Shown here: in pieces, positions 1 through 7,907 of the stretch | Numbering within the stretch: the first letter of the stretch is position 1 | Layout of the letters: every line of letters starts with the position of its first letter | Assembly (NCBI RefSeq): GCF_037543845.1 | Contig: NZ_JBBIFX010000003.1 | Location: 248,001-312,000, forward strand | Direction: 5' to 3' | DNA length: 64,000 bases | DNA from: Gymnodinialimonas ulvae | GTDB taxonomy: Bacteria > Pseudomonadota > Alphaproteobacteria > Rhodobacterales > Rhodobacteraceae | Notes under the pieces: generated by a model | Told to the model about the DNA's origin: nothing | The model's database searches: none | What the model saw: the letters and a program-made list of their open reading frames with translations, nothing else | Position numbers and translations under genes: made by a program

Positions 1-290
1 ACACCAATGACGAGCTGCGCCAGAAATTCGTCGATCAGACCGTGCCGCAGGCGGAATATCTGGGCCTCACCGTGCCGGACGAGACGCTCGCGTGGAACGA
101 AGAAAAGGGCGGCTACGATTTCGCCGAGCCCGATTGGGACGAATTCTTCGAGGTCCTCAAAGGCAACGGCCCCTGCTCAGTGGAACGGATCGCCACGCGC
201 CGGAAGGCCTGGGACGACGGCCAATGGGTGCGCGAGGGGCTTATGGCGCACGCGGCCAAGAAAGCTGCGGCGCAAATGGCGGCGGAGTGA
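1..290 (+). CDS. paaA: Phenylacetyl-CoA epoxidase subunit PaaA, 3' part
   Basis: This is the C-terminal end of the catalytic alpha subunit of ring-1,2-phenylacetyl-CoA epoxidase. The frame is open from the window edge and ends in TGA at 288-290; the start lies outside. The visible residues (for example VPQAEYLGLTVPDETLAWN and EVLKGNGPCSVERI) are typical of the PaaA C-terminus. PaaA is the di-iron subunit that epoxidises the aromatic ring of phenylacetyl-CoA, working with PaaB, PaaC and the reductase PaaE, all found just downstream. Its stop codon overlaps the next start as ATGA, so the genes are probably co-translated. The catalytic residues are outside the window, so activity cannot be judged here. 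Confidence 0.93.
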   Translation, partial: TNDELRQKFVDQTVPQAEYLGLTVPDETLAWNEEKGGYDFAEPDWDEFFEVLKGNGPCSVERIATRRKAWDDGQWVREGLMAHAAKKAAAQMAAE

Positions 291-745
291 TGCATCTCGC
301 CGAGATCAACATTGCCCGCCTAAAGCACGATATTGACGATCCTCGTGTGGCCGAATTTGCGGACAATATCGCGCGCATCAACGCTCTCGCCGAGCGCGCC
401 GATGGGTTTGTCTGGCGTAACGAGGCCGAAACCTCCGATCCGATACAGGGGGACACGCAGATGATTGCGACGATCTCTGTGTGGGAAACGATCAAACAGC
501 TTGATCGTTTCGTGTTCGGCACTTTGCACCGCCGCTTCTTCGACAAACGCCATGCGTGGTTCGAGGTCCTTGACGGGATAGGTGTGGCGATGTGGTGGGT
601 CGCGCTTGGAACACAGCCCAGTCTGGCCATGGCATTGGATCGGCTCGAACATCTCGCCAAGCATGGCGCATCGGATGATGCGTTCGGTTGGGACTATGTG
701 GCCCCGCTACCGTTCCGGGCCAAGGTTATGGAGGCCGCACAATGA
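290..745 (+). CDS. DUF3291 domain protein inside the paa operon
   Basis: A 151-residue protein whose start MHLAEINIARLKHDIDDPRV and following INALAERADGFVWR are characteristic of DUF3291, a small family of unknown function that resembles antibiotic-biosynthesis monooxygenase (ABM-like) folds. The start ATG (290) overlaps the paaA stop, and its own TGA (743-745) overlaps the paaB ATG (742), so it is tightly embedded in the operon. The operon usually runs paaA directly into paaB, so this is an extra member. Position suggests a role in phenylacetyl-CoA oxidation, such as handling a reactive intermediate, but that is inference only. No signal peptide or membrane segment is visible. Confidence 0.85.
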   Translation: MHLAEINIARLKHDIDDPRVAEFADNIARINALAERADGFVWRNEAETSDPIQGDTQMIATISVWETIKQLDRFVFGTLHRRFFDKRHAWFEVLDGIGVAMWWVALGTQPSLAMALDRLEHLAKHGASDDAFGWDYVAPLPFRAKVMEAAQ

Positions 746-1032
746 CCGACCAACAAGAATGGCCCCTTTGGGAAATCTTCATCCGCGGACAACACGGCGC
801 CTCGCACCGCCATGTCGGATCACTCCACGCGCCCGATGCGGAAATGGCGATCAAGCATGCGCGCGACGTCTATACCCGCCGCAAGGAAGGCGTCTCGATC
901 TGGGCTGTACCGTCGGCGCAAATCGCCGCCTCCAGCCCGTCCAAGAAGGGCCCGATGTATGACCCGGCGGAGGACAAGACCTACCGGCACCCGACCTTCT
1001 TCGACATCCCCAAAGACGTGGGCCCGATGTGA
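742..1032 (+). CDS. paaB: Phenylacetyl-CoA epoxidase subunit PaaB
   Basis: A 96-residue protein beginning MTDQQEWPLWEIFIRGQHGA, with the PaaB-family pattern HVGSLHAPDAEMAIKHARDVYTRR and IWAVPS. PaaB is a small non-catalytic subunit that bridges PaaAC heterodimers in the epoxidase complex. Length fits the family (about 95 residues). The ATG overlaps the upstream DUF3291 stop, and its TGA overlaps the GTG start of paaC, consistent with translational coupling. Confidence 0.95.
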   Translation: MTDQQEWPLWEIFIRGQHGASHRHVGSLHAPDAEMAIKHARDVYTRRKEGVSIWAVPSAQIAASSPSKKGPMYDPAEDKTYRHPTFFDIPKDVGPM

Positions 1033-1790
1033 GCCAGCCTGATCCGCTTTTCGAATTCCTGCTGCGGATGGGTGACAACGCCCTGATCCTTGGCCATCGC
1101 CTGTCGGAATGGTGTGGCAAGGGACCGGTGTTGGAGGAAGACATCGCGCTCGCCAATACCGCGCTCGATCTGATCGGGCAGACACAGATGTGGCTTGGCC
1201 TCGCCGGGGAAGTCGAAGACGCGGGCCGCTCCGCCGATGATCTCGCCTATTTCCGTGACGCCTACGATTTCCGCTGCTGCCTGCTGGTGCAGCAGCCCAA
1301 CGGCGACTTTGGCCAAACGATCATGCGGCAGTTTCTGTTCGACCAATGGCACCTGATCGCGCTTGGCGATCTAAGGCATTCCGCCCATGACCAGATCGCC
1401 GCCATCGCTGCCAAGGCCGAAAAGGAAGCCCTCTATCATGTTGAACGTTCGGCCGAGCTGGTGATTGGGCTTGGCGACGGGACAGAAGAAAGCCACGCCC
1501 GCATGCAGGCCGCGCTGGGTCTGCTCTACCCGTATGTGGGCGAGCTCTTCGATCCCGACGCCGCGGATCACGCCGTGGTTGCCGAAGGCATCGCCTGTGA
1601 TCCTGCGAGTTGGCGCGAGCTCTTCGACACCCAGGCCGGGCGCGTCTTTGCCGAGGCAAAGCTCACCCCACCCGAAAGCCGTTTCTTCCACAAAGGCGGA
1701 CGCACGGGCGCGCGCCATTCCGAACATCTGGGCCACCTTCTGGCTGTAATGCAAAGCCTGCCCCGCAGCCACCCGGACGCGACCTGGTGA
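1029..1790 (+). CDS. paaC: Phenylacetyl-CoA epoxidase subunit PaaC
   Basis: A 253-residue protein of the ferritin-like PaaC family. Recognisable stretches are LILGHRLSEWCGKGPVLEED, ALDLIGQ and HLGHLLAVMQSLPRSHPDA at the C-terminus. PaaC is the structural partner of PaaA in the four-helix-bundle heterodimer and lacks a functional di-iron site in characterised systems. The GTG start at 1029 was chosen because it overlaps the paaB stop as GTGA and gives the usual family length. The stop again overlaps the next gene. Confidence 0.95.
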   Translation: MSQPDPLFEFLLRMGDNALILGHRLSEWCGKGPVLEEDIALANTALDLIGQTQMWLGLAGEVEDAGRSADDLAYFRDAYDFRCCLLVQQPNGDFGQTIMRQFLFDQWHLIALGDLRHSAHDQIAAIAAKAEKEALYHVERSAELVIGLGDGTEESHARMQAALGLLYPYVGELFDPDAADHAVVAEGIACDPASWRELFDTQAGRVFAEAKLTPPESRFFHKGGRTGARHSEHLGHLLAVMQSLPRSHPDATW

Positions 1791-2245
1791 CGCCCGCCAC
1801 CGAGCAGATCTGGGGTTGGCTCGATGCGGTCCCCGACCCGGAAATCCCGGTGATCTCAGTGGTCGACCTGGGCATCATCCGCGATGTGCGATGGAAGGGC
1901 GAGACGCTGGAAGTTACCCTGACGCCCACTTATTCCGGCTGCCCCGCCACCTCCGTCATCGAGATCAGCGTCGAACAGGCGCTCCGCGACCATGGCCTCG
2001 ACAATGTCACCCTCAAGCGCCAGATCGCGCCGCCCTGGACCACCGAATGGCTGTCCGACAAAGGCCGCGCCAAGCTTGAAGCCTATGGCATCGCCCCCCC
2101 CAACCCCGCAGGCGGCCCCACCCGTTGCCCGCGCTGCCAATCCACCAACGTCAAACGCATCAGCCAATTCGGCTCCACCCCCTGCAAGGCGCAATGGCAA
2201 TGCCGCGATTGCCTGGAACCCTTCGACTATTTCAAGTGCATCTAA
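1787..2245 (+). CDS. paaD: Phenylacetate degradation protein PaaD (Fe-S assembly type)
   Basis: A 152-residue protein. The N-terminal two thirds is a MIP18/SufT-like domain (DPEIPVISVVDLGIIRDV, TLTPTYSGCPAT), and the C-terminus carries a cysteine cluster (CPRC, CRDC, FKCI) typical of PaaD. The protein is needed for epoxidase activity and is thought to help mature the Fe-S or di-iron centres. The GTG at 1787 overlaps the paaC stop and is the only start that gives the family length; a longer upstream reading would run back through paaC. Confidence 0.92.
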   Translation: MTPATEQIWGWLDAVPDPEIPVISVVDLGIIRDVRWKGETLEVTLTPTYSGCPATSVIEISVEQALRDHGLDNVTLKRQIAPPWTTEWLSDKGRAKLEAYGIAPPNPAGGPTRCPRCQSTNVKRISQFGSTPCKAQWQCRDCLEPFDYFKCI

Positions 2246-2257
2246 GGATACGCCCCC

Positions 2258-3319
2258 GTGGCCAAGTTCATCCCCCTCAAAGTGACCTCGGTCCACCGCA
2301 CCACGCCTGACGCCATCGCCCTGCGCCTCGCGCCCGCCGACGGCTCCACCCTGCCGTTCACGCAGGGCCAATACCTCACCTTCCGCACGACCATCGATGG
2401 CACCGAAATCCGTCGCGCCTATTCCATCTCCGCCGGTGTCACCGACGAAACCATTGAGGTCGGCATCAAACGGGTCAAAGGCGGCGCGTTTTCCACCTGG
2501 GCCCATGCCCATCTCAAACCCGGCGATACGATCGATGCGCTCTCGCCGATGGGGGCCTTCCACACGCCGCTCGCGCCCGACAACGCCAAACATTACCTGG
2601 GCTTTGCCATCGGCTCCGGGATCACGCCAATCCTGTCGATCCTGCGTTCGGTCCTTGCGGTCGAGCCGCACTCCCGCTTCACGCTGATCTACGCCAACCG
2701 CGCCGCGCGTGACGTGATGTTCCGCGAGGAACTCGAAGACCTCAAAAACGAACACCTCACGCGCCTGAACATCGTCCATATCCTCAAGAACGACCCGCAA
2801 GGCATCGACCTTTTCACCGGCCGCATCGACGCCGAAAAACTCGACGCCATGTTCAAAACATGGGTTCCCGTCGCCCGCGCCGACGCCGCCTTCATCTGCG
2901 GGCCGGAACCTGCGATGGAGACCATCGCCGACCGACTGCACGCCCACGGCATGGCCAAAGACGCGATCAAATACGAACTGTTCGCCAGCGCGCAGCCCGG
3001 CCAGCTCCCGCAACGCGCCACGCCCGATGACACTGCCAAGGGCACCCGGGCCACCGTGATCCTCGACGGCACCGCGCAAGAGATCGACGTGGCCCCCGGC
3101 GAAACCCTCCTCGCCGCCGCCCTGCGCGCGGGCCTTGATGCGCCCTACGCTTGCCGCGCCGGGGTCTGCTCCACCTGCATGTGCACCATCCGCGAAGGCG
3201 AAGCCGACATGCTCACCAACCACGCGCTGGAAGACTACGAAGTCGCCCGCGGCGTGGTGCTCAGCTGTCAGGCCGTGCCAACCTCCGACAAAATCACCGT
3301 CGAATACGTGGATCACTAG
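2258..3319 (+). CDS. paaE: Phenylacetyl-CoA epoxidase reductase PaaE
   Basis: A 353-residue NAD(P)H-dependent flavin/Fe-S reductase that feeds electrons to the PaaABC epoxidase. The N-terminal half is a ferredoxin-NADP reductase module with the FAD motif RAYS (53-56) and the nucleotide-binding end CGPEPAM (214-220). The C-terminal module is a plant-type [2Fe-2S] ferredoxin with cysteines 299, 304, 307 and 337 (YACRAGVCSTCMC ... LSCQA). It starts with GTG preceded by AAGGA at 2244-2248, a good ribosome-binding site. It is the only gene in the operon not overlapping its predecessor (12-bp gap). A hairpin follows the stop. Confidence 0.96.
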   Translation: MAKFIPLKVTSVHRTTPDAIALRLAPADGSTLPFTQGQYLTFRTTIDGTEIRRAYSISAGVTDETIEVGIKRVKGGAFSTWAHAHLKPGDTIDALSPMGAFHTPLAPDNAKHYLGFAIGSGITPILSILRSVLAVEPHSRFTLIYANRAARDVMFREELEDLKNEHLTRLNIVHILKNDPQGIDLFTGRIDAEKLDAMFKTWVPVARADAAFICGPEPAMETIADRLHAHGMAKDAIKYELFASAQPGQLPQRATPDDTAKGTRATVILDGTAQEIDVAPGETLLAAALRAGLDAPYACRAGVCSTCMCTIREGEADMLTNHALEDYEVARGVVLSCQAVPTSDKITVEYVDH

Positions 3320-3330
3320 TCCCCGACAAA

Positions 3331-3367
3331 CGAAACGCCACCCTCACAGGGGCAGCGTTTCGCCTTT
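3331..3367 (+). terminator. Probable terminator of the paa operon
   Basis: An 8-bp perfect stem, CGAAACGC (3331-3338) with GCGTTTCG (3355-3362), encloses a smaller CCCT/AGGG stem and is followed by CCTTTC. It lies 11 bp after the paaE stop. The T tract is weak, so termination could be partial. Confidence 0.5.
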
Positions 3368-3456
3368 CAGATCGGCCTTGGGTCGTCGCTTGACCGGAAG
3401 AGGTCACAACCGTCACGTGCGCCACTCAAAGGCCAGACCAAAATCACTCAACCGGC

Positions 3457-3810
3457 TTAGCTCACGCAAAACTCGCATTCGATGGCTTGCAAAAACCCAA
3501 GCCTTTGCGCCGGGGAAAGATGCTGCATCGTGGGGTTCGTCCAATCCGCTGCCAACACGCTCAACGCAACGGCATCGCGGTTGATTGCCAGAATGAACGC
3601 CTCGACATAGGCCACTCCCGGCGCATCGATCACCACATAATGCGCTCCGTTTTCGGTGAAGCGCTCCAAAAGTGTGACATGGAGCGTCTGCATCAATCGC
3701 GGGTTTGCATCTTGATAGGCCTCGTCGATCCGCACGGCGAATTGTTCGGCGGCGGCTGGGGCCGCGATCATCGTTGCAAGGGCGGCGGCGGCCATCAGGG
3801 AGTGTTTCAT
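3457..3810 (-). CDS. Small exported hypothetical protein
   Basis: A 117-residue protein that I do not recognise. It begins with a clear Sec signal peptide (MKHSLMAAAALATMIAAPAAA, cleavage likely after AAA near residue 21). The mature part is about 96 residues with two cysteines close to the end (ECEFC), which could pair in the periplasm. It is transcribed divergently from the LysR-type regulator, with a 109-bp gap, the classical arrangement for a LysR target. A link to that regulator is inference. Confidence 0.7.
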   Translation of the reverse strand: MKHSLMAAAALATMIAAPAAAEQFAVRIDEAYQDANPRLMQTLHVTLLERFTENGAHYVVIDAPGVAYVEAFILAINRDAVALSVLAADWTNPTMQHLSPAQRLGFLQAIECEFCVS

Positions 3811-3919
3811 GGGGTGTTCCTTCGCATCTTCCGGGTTTCGATGAACAAAACCTGCGGCTCAACCACCCCTGTGACAAACGAGATTGCTTTCCCACTTGGG
3901 CAAGTTCACCTTGTGTCAA

Positions 3920-4870
3920 ATGAACCGACGCCTGCCATCGCTCACCTCACTGCGCACGTTCGAGGCCGCGGCACGACATCTGAGTTTCGCCCGCGCCGCC
4001 GATGAGCTTTTCGTAACACCCGCAGCCGTCGGCTTTCAAATCAAGCAGTTGGAACAGGAATTGGGCGGCGCGCTGTTCACCCGCAAACACCGAGCCGTCG
4101 AGTTGACCGACAAGGGCCAGCTTCTCCAAAAACGCCTCGGACCGGTGTTTGAAACCCTGCAAACCGCGTGGGACGAGGCGCACGAACCGCTCACTGAAAC
4201 TGTCCTAAAGGTGAGTGGTCCGGCCAAGGCCGTGCACAGCTGGGTGATACCCGCACTGACCCAAGCCAAGGACCAGCGACCCGATATCCGCATCTCATGG
4301 GATCTCAGCAAACAGAACCGCGATCTCTCCAACAGCGATTTTGACATGGGCTTGCGATGGGCGCGCGAGCCCGAGGGCGATTTGCATTGGGAACCTCTCC
4401 TGCGGACATGGTTCACCCCCCTTATGCGCGCGGATGTCGCCCGCTTCGTGCGCACCCCTGCTGACCTGCACAAACAGGGATTGATTGACGTCGAATACAA
4501 AGTCGATGCCGATCGCCGCGACACGATGTGGAACGCATGGCACCGCGTCAGCGGGCTCGATGCGCCCGCTTCCTACACCATCAGTTGCACAGACACGGCC
4601 AGCGCCATCGAAACCGCAGTGGCCACCGGTCATGTCGCCATCGGCGGCTCGTTTCTTGCAGCTGAGCAGCTCAAATCCGGTACGCTCGTTACACCATTCA
4701 ACACCGCAATCGCCCCCTATTCGCGCTTCTGGCTGGTTTGTCGCGATGGCGTGCAGGATACGTCGGAATATCAATGGTTCCTGACGGCTGTGCGTCAAGG
4801 CGCGCGGACATTCGATGCCGCAAATGCAGAGATGCAATTGTTCTTTCCCAACGGCGACGCGGTCGGGTGA
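3920..4870 (+). CDS. LysR-family transcriptional regulator (GcvA-like)
   Basis: A 316-residue regulator. The N-terminal winged helix-turn-helix is obvious (LPSLTSLRTFEAAARHLSFARAADELFVTPAAVGFQIKQLE), followed by a substrate-binding-like effector domain from about residue 90 to 295. The opening matches GcvA-type LysR proteins. I chose the ATG at 3920, which begins MNRRLPSLTSL; a longer TTG reading at 3884 adds residues not typical of the family. There is no obvious Shine-Dalgarno before it, so translation may be leaderless. It faces a small exported-protein gene, a plausible divergent target. The ligand cannot be told from sequence. Confidence 0.88.
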   Translation: MNRRLPSLTSLRTFEAAARHLSFARAADELFVTPAAVGFQIKQLEQELGGALFTRKHRAVELTDKGQLLQKRLGPVFETLQTAWDEAHEPLTETVLKVSGPAKAVHSWVIPALTQAKDQRPDIRISWDLSKQNRDLSNSDFDMGLRWAREPEGDLHWEPLLRTWFTPLMRADVARFVRTPADLHKQGLIDVEYKVDADRRDTMWNAWHRVSGLDAPASYTISCTDTASAIETAVATGHVAIGGSFLAAEQLKSGTLVTPFNTAIAPYSRFWLVCRDGVQDTSEYQWFLTAVRQGARTFDAANAEMQLFFPNGDAVG

Positions 4871-4940
4871 AGATCGAGTTCGAAATGCGCTTTCTCATGG
4901 GCAACGCGTCGAGACTGAATATGGCCATATGATGAACCGG

Positions 4941-4964
4941 ACATTTCTACAATCATAGAAATGT
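4941..4964. other. AT-rich inverted repeat downstream of the LysR gene
   Basis: ACATTTCTA (4941-4949) and TAGAAATGT (4956-4964) form a 9-bp perfect stem with a 6-nt loop. A 12-bp palindrome, ATATGGCCATAT, lies at 4919-4930. No T run follows, so it may be a weak terminator or a binding site between the convergent LysR and thiolase genes. The tract is clearly more AT-rich than its surroundings. Confidence 0.35.
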
Positions 4965-5016
4965 TATGAGCTCTAAACCGTTGATTTTATTTAATTCTAT
5001 GCTTGAGGCACGGCCT

Positions 5017-5030
5017 GTGCACGCGTGCAC
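5017..5030. repeat. 14-bp palindrome GTGCACGCGTGCAC, copy 1
   Basis: Perfect 14-bp palindrome lying 9 bp beyond the stop codon of the thiolase gene. The same 14 bp occurs again at 56747-56760, downstream of tuf, where it is extended to a 22-bp palindrome. Its role is unknown; see findings. Confidence 0.6.
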
Positions 5031-5039
5031 TGCCCCCCC

Positions 5040-6236
5040 TCAAACCGCCTCCAACGCCACCGCGATGCCCTGGCCCACGCCGATACACATCGTGGCCAGC
5101 GCCCGTTTTCCGCCCCGCAGTTTCATCTCCAACGCCGCTGTACCGGTGATCCGCGCGCCGCTCATCCCCAACGGATGGCCCAGCGCAATCGCGCCCCCAT
5201 TCGGATTCACCCGCGGGTCGTCATCCGCCACACCCAGCTCCCGCAAAACCGCCAGCCCCTGCGCCGCGAAGGCCTCGTTCAACTCGATCACGTCAAACTC
5301 CTCGATGCCCAGCCCCAGCCGCGCCATCAGCTTGCTCGACGCAGGCGATGGCCCCATCCCCATGATCCGAGGTGGCACGCCCGCAACCGCCCCGCCAAGA
5401 ACGCGCGCGATCGGGGTTAGCCCATGCTTCACCGCCGCCGCTTCTGAGGCCACGATCAACGCCGCCGCCCCGTCGTTCACCCCGCTCGCATTGCCCGCCG
5501 TCACGCTGCCGCCATCGCGAAACGGCGCGCGCAATCCGGCCAGTTTCTCCAATGTCGTCGCCCGCGGATGCTCGTCCGCCGAGACCACCACATCCTCGCC
5601 CTTGCGCTGCGGGATCGACACCGGCGTGATCTCCTGCGCCAACCGGTCCCCCGCGCCCGCCGCCTTCTCCTGCGAGCGTAGCGCGAAGGCATCCTGATCG
5701 GCGCGCGACACGCCGTAATCCTCGGCCACATTCTCCGCCGTCTCGGGCATGGAATCGATTCCGTATTGCGCCTTCATCACCGGATTCACAAAGCGCCAGC
5801 CGATCGTCGTGTCGAAGATTTCCGCCTTGCGCGAAAACGCCGCTTCGGCCTTCGGCATCACGAACGGTGCCCGCGACATCGACTCGACTCCGCCCGCGAT
5901 CATCATCTCCGCCTCGCCCGCCTTCACCGCGCGCGCGGCCGCGATCACCGCGTCCATGCCAGACCCGCAAAGCCGGTTGATCGTCGTGCCCGGCACGCCC
6001 TCCGGCAGCCCCGCCAGAAGCGCCGACATCCGCGCCACATTCCGATTGTCCTCGCCCGCCTGATTGGCGCAGCCCAACCAGACATCTTCAACGGCCTCCC
6101 AATCCACGCCCGCGTTGCGCGTCCTCAATGCGCGCAATGCAACCGCCCCCAGATCATCCGCCCGGACCGAGGCCAGCGCCCCGCCGAACCGGCCGATCGG
6201 TGTACGTATGTAATCGCAGATGAATGCTTCCGGCAT
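5040..6236 (-). CDS. pcaF: 3-oxoadipyl-CoA / acetyl-CoA C-acyltransferase (thiolase)
   Basis: A 398-residue thiolase. The nucleophile is Cys90 in TINRLCGSGMDA; the other active-site motifs are NEAFAAQ, GGAIALGHPLGMSGAR and CIGVGQG near the C-terminus. The N-terminus (EAFICDYIRTPIGRFGGALASVRADDLGA) is the form seen in 3-oxoadipyl-CoA thiolases (PcaF/PaaJ), which split 3-oxoadipyl-CoA to succinyl-CoA and acetyl-CoA as the last step of both phenylacetate and beta-ketoadipate routes. The paa operon 2 kb away supports this use. The ATG at 6236 is preceded by GAGGGGA; a start seven codons upstream is less likely. Confidence 0.88.
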   Translation of the reverse strand: MPEAFICDYIRTPIGRFGGALASVRADDLGAVALRALRTRNAGVDWEAVEDVWLGCANQAGEDNRNVARMSALLAGLPEGVPGTTINRLCGSGMDAVIAAARAVKAGEAEMMIAGGVESMSRAPFVMPKAEAAFSRKAEIFDTTIGWRFVNPVMKAQYGIDSMPETAENVAEDYGVSRADQDAFALRSQEKAAGAGDRLAQEITPVSIPQRKGEDVVVSADEHPRATTLEKLAGLRAPFRDGGSVTAGNASGVNDGAAALIVASEAAAVKHGLTPIARVLGGAVAGVPPRIMGMGPSPASSKLMARLGLGIEEFDVIELNEAFAAQGLAVLRELGVADDDPRVNPNGGAIALGHPLGMSGARITGTAALEMKLRGGKRALATMCIGVGQGIAVALEAV

Positions 6237-6344
6237 GAACGTCTCCCCTCGCTTCACGTCACGCTAACAGGGCTCAATCAACGAGGAAACGCAGAATGGA
6301 CCCGCGCATGACCAGCTGGACATCAAAGCGTTTGGAAGGAGGAA

Positions 6345-6421
6345 TGGCGCGCTGGGGAGGATTCGAACCCCCGACCCCTTGATTCGTAGTCAAGTACTCT
6401 ATCCAACTGAGCTACCAGCGC
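6345..6421 (-). tRNA. tRNA-Arg(ACG)
   Basis: A 77-nt cloverleaf on the minus strand. The acceptor stem GCGCTGG pairs with CCAGCGC, the D-arm is TAGCTCAGTTGGATAGAG, and the anticodon stem CTTGA/TCAAG closes the loop CTACGAA, giving anticodon ACG (read as ICG after deamination). The T-arm carries GGTTCGAATC. The discriminator is G, and the 3' CCA is encoded in the DNA (6345-6347). ACG-Arg reads CGU/CGC/CGA codons. Confidence 0.96.
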
Positions 6422-6432
6422 ACGATGCGGTC

Positions 6433-6460
6433 GTTTAACCCCCGCACAAGAGCAGTGCAA
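6433..6460 (-). promoter_or_regulatory. Candidate promoter of tRNA-Arg
   Basis: Minus-strand TTGCAC (6455-6460), a 16-bp spacer and TTAAAC (6433-6438), placed so that transcription would begin a few bases before the tRNA 5' end at 6421. The box sits entirely in the 46-bp gap between the histidine-kinase stop and the tRNA. Confidence 0.45.
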
Positions 6461-6467
6461 GGGGCAA

Positions 6468-7853
6468 TCAGGCGGTCATCCCACCGGGCAGGAACAGGGT
6501 GAAGGTTGTGCCATCCGCGTCGCTTTTCTTCAGGTCCAGCTTACCGCCATGGCCGCGCACGATTTCCGAACAGATCGCCAGCCCAAGGCCGGTCCCGCCC
6601 GCTTTCTGGGCCGAGGAAAACGGTTTGAACAGGTTCTCGCGCGCCTTTTGCGGCAGGCCCGGACCGGTATCGCAGATCTCGATACACCAACCCTTGTCCA
6701 TCGCATGGGCCGAAATGCGCACTTCGCCGGGCTGATGCGTCGCGGCGATGGCCTGTCGCGCGTTGCGCACAAGGTTCGACAGCACGCGGTGCAGCTGCTC
6801 GCCATCGGCGCGGACGACGATGTCGCGCGGCACATCTGCCATGTAGCTCACATCGCCGTCGCCTTGCGCAAGGTTGTCGTTGTCGAGCACATCATCCACC
6901 AGCGGCTCCAACGGCACCCGGTCGAGCTTGGGCGCGGGCTCTTCGGCGCGACCAAACGCCAGCGTCGCCTCCGTCAGGTTGATCGCGCGGTTGAGCGAAT
7001 TGATCAGCTTCGGCGCGATGCGCTGCACCGTCGGGTCGGGCACCGTCTCAAGCCGGTCGGCCACAAGCGTCGCCACCGACAACATGTTGCGCAGGTCATG
7101 GCTGATCTTCGCGACCGCCTCGCCCAGTTGCGCCAGACGCTCGCGTTGCCGCAGCAGCGAGGTCAACTGCGTCTGCATCCCGTGCAACGCCTCTTCGGCA
7201 TTGCGCAACTCCCTCACCGAGCCGCGCGGCTGTATGATTCGCCCCGCGTCATCGGGGGCTTCGGCATAACTCATCATTGATCCGACAACGCGCTTGATCG
7301 GGTTCACCATCAGGATGCGCACCGCCACAAACAACAATAGCGCCGTGAACACCGAAATCGCCGCCGACAGCACCAGGATGCGCCGCCCGTAGTCGATCAT
7401 CGCCATGCGCATCGGCGCGGTTTCCATCGTCACTTCGATCAACAGACCAGCCTCGCGCACCGGCTCCCCGATGACGCGAATATTCTGATCCTCGCGCTCC
7501 AGAAGCCGCTTCGTGGCATCGCGGATCAGGTCCCACGCCGGGGCATCACGCAAATCAAAACTGCCGGACACCGGCTCCATCTGATCGGTCGACAGGATCA
7601 ACTGGCGCACGGCATCGCGCCGCAGCACGACGTTGAGAACCTCGGCATTTTCCAGAAGCTCCGCTTCCAGATCGTCATCGATCATGCCGTCGGTCGCCAG
7701 CAACGCCAGCGACGCAATCTGCGCCCGCTCCAGACGCGCGAGAAGATAATCCTCCCGGAATCGCGCAATGGACGGCACGAAAATGAAAATCTCGGCCAGC
7801 ATCACGAAGATGATGGTGAGGATCAGAAACCGACCTGACAGTGAGTTGGCCAA
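6468..7853 (-). CDS. Membrane-bound sensor histidine kinase
   Basis: A 461-residue kinase. Two membrane segments (about 8-30 and 158-182) enclose a periplasmic sensor region of about 125 residues. A HAMP-like linker follows (VNPIKRVVGSMM). The H-box is AKISHDLRNMLSV with His252; the N-box is SNLVRNARQAI (Asn364); G-boxes are DTGPGL (395-400) and GGTGLGLAI (419-427). The HDLRNML type H-box is typical of HisKA-like alphaproteobacterial kinases. The start is TTG (7853), just upstream of the first membrane helix, with a G-rich stretch before it. No response regulator lies nearby, so the partner is unknown. It follows the flavoprotein gene by 54 bp and is probably co-transcribed. Confidence 0.9.
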   Translation of the reverse strand: MANSLSGRFLILTIIFVMLAEIFIFVPSIARFREDYLLARLERAQIASLALLATDGMIDDDLEAELLENAEVLNVVLRRDAVRQLILSTDQMEPVSGSFDLRDAPAWDLIRDATKRLLEREDQNIRVIGEPVREAGLLIEVTMETAPMRMAMIDYGRRILVLSAAISVFTALLLFVAVRILMVNPIKRVVGSMMSYAEAPDDAGRIIQPRGSVRELRNAEEALHGMQTQLTSLLRQRERLAQLGEAVAKISHDLRNMLSVATLVADRLETVPDPTVQRIAPKLINSLNRAINLTEATLAFGRAEEPAPKLDRVPLEPLVDDVLDNDNLAQGDGDVSYMADVPRDIVVRADGEQLHRVLSNLVRNARQAIAATHQPGEVRISAHAMDKGWCIEICDTGPGLPQKARENLFKPFSSAQKAGGTGLGLAICSEIVRGHGGKLDLKKSDADGTTFTLFLPGGMTA

Positions 7854-7907
7854 ACGCCGCCCCCCAAGATGGACCCTGTGGTCCTGTTATGCGCCGACCG
7901 CCCCCGA

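Noticed and set aside
1856..3316. A 486-codon minus-strand frame opposite paaD and paaE
   Set aside because: Antisense to well-recognised genes, no known domain, and a repetitive Gly/Ala/Asp composition.
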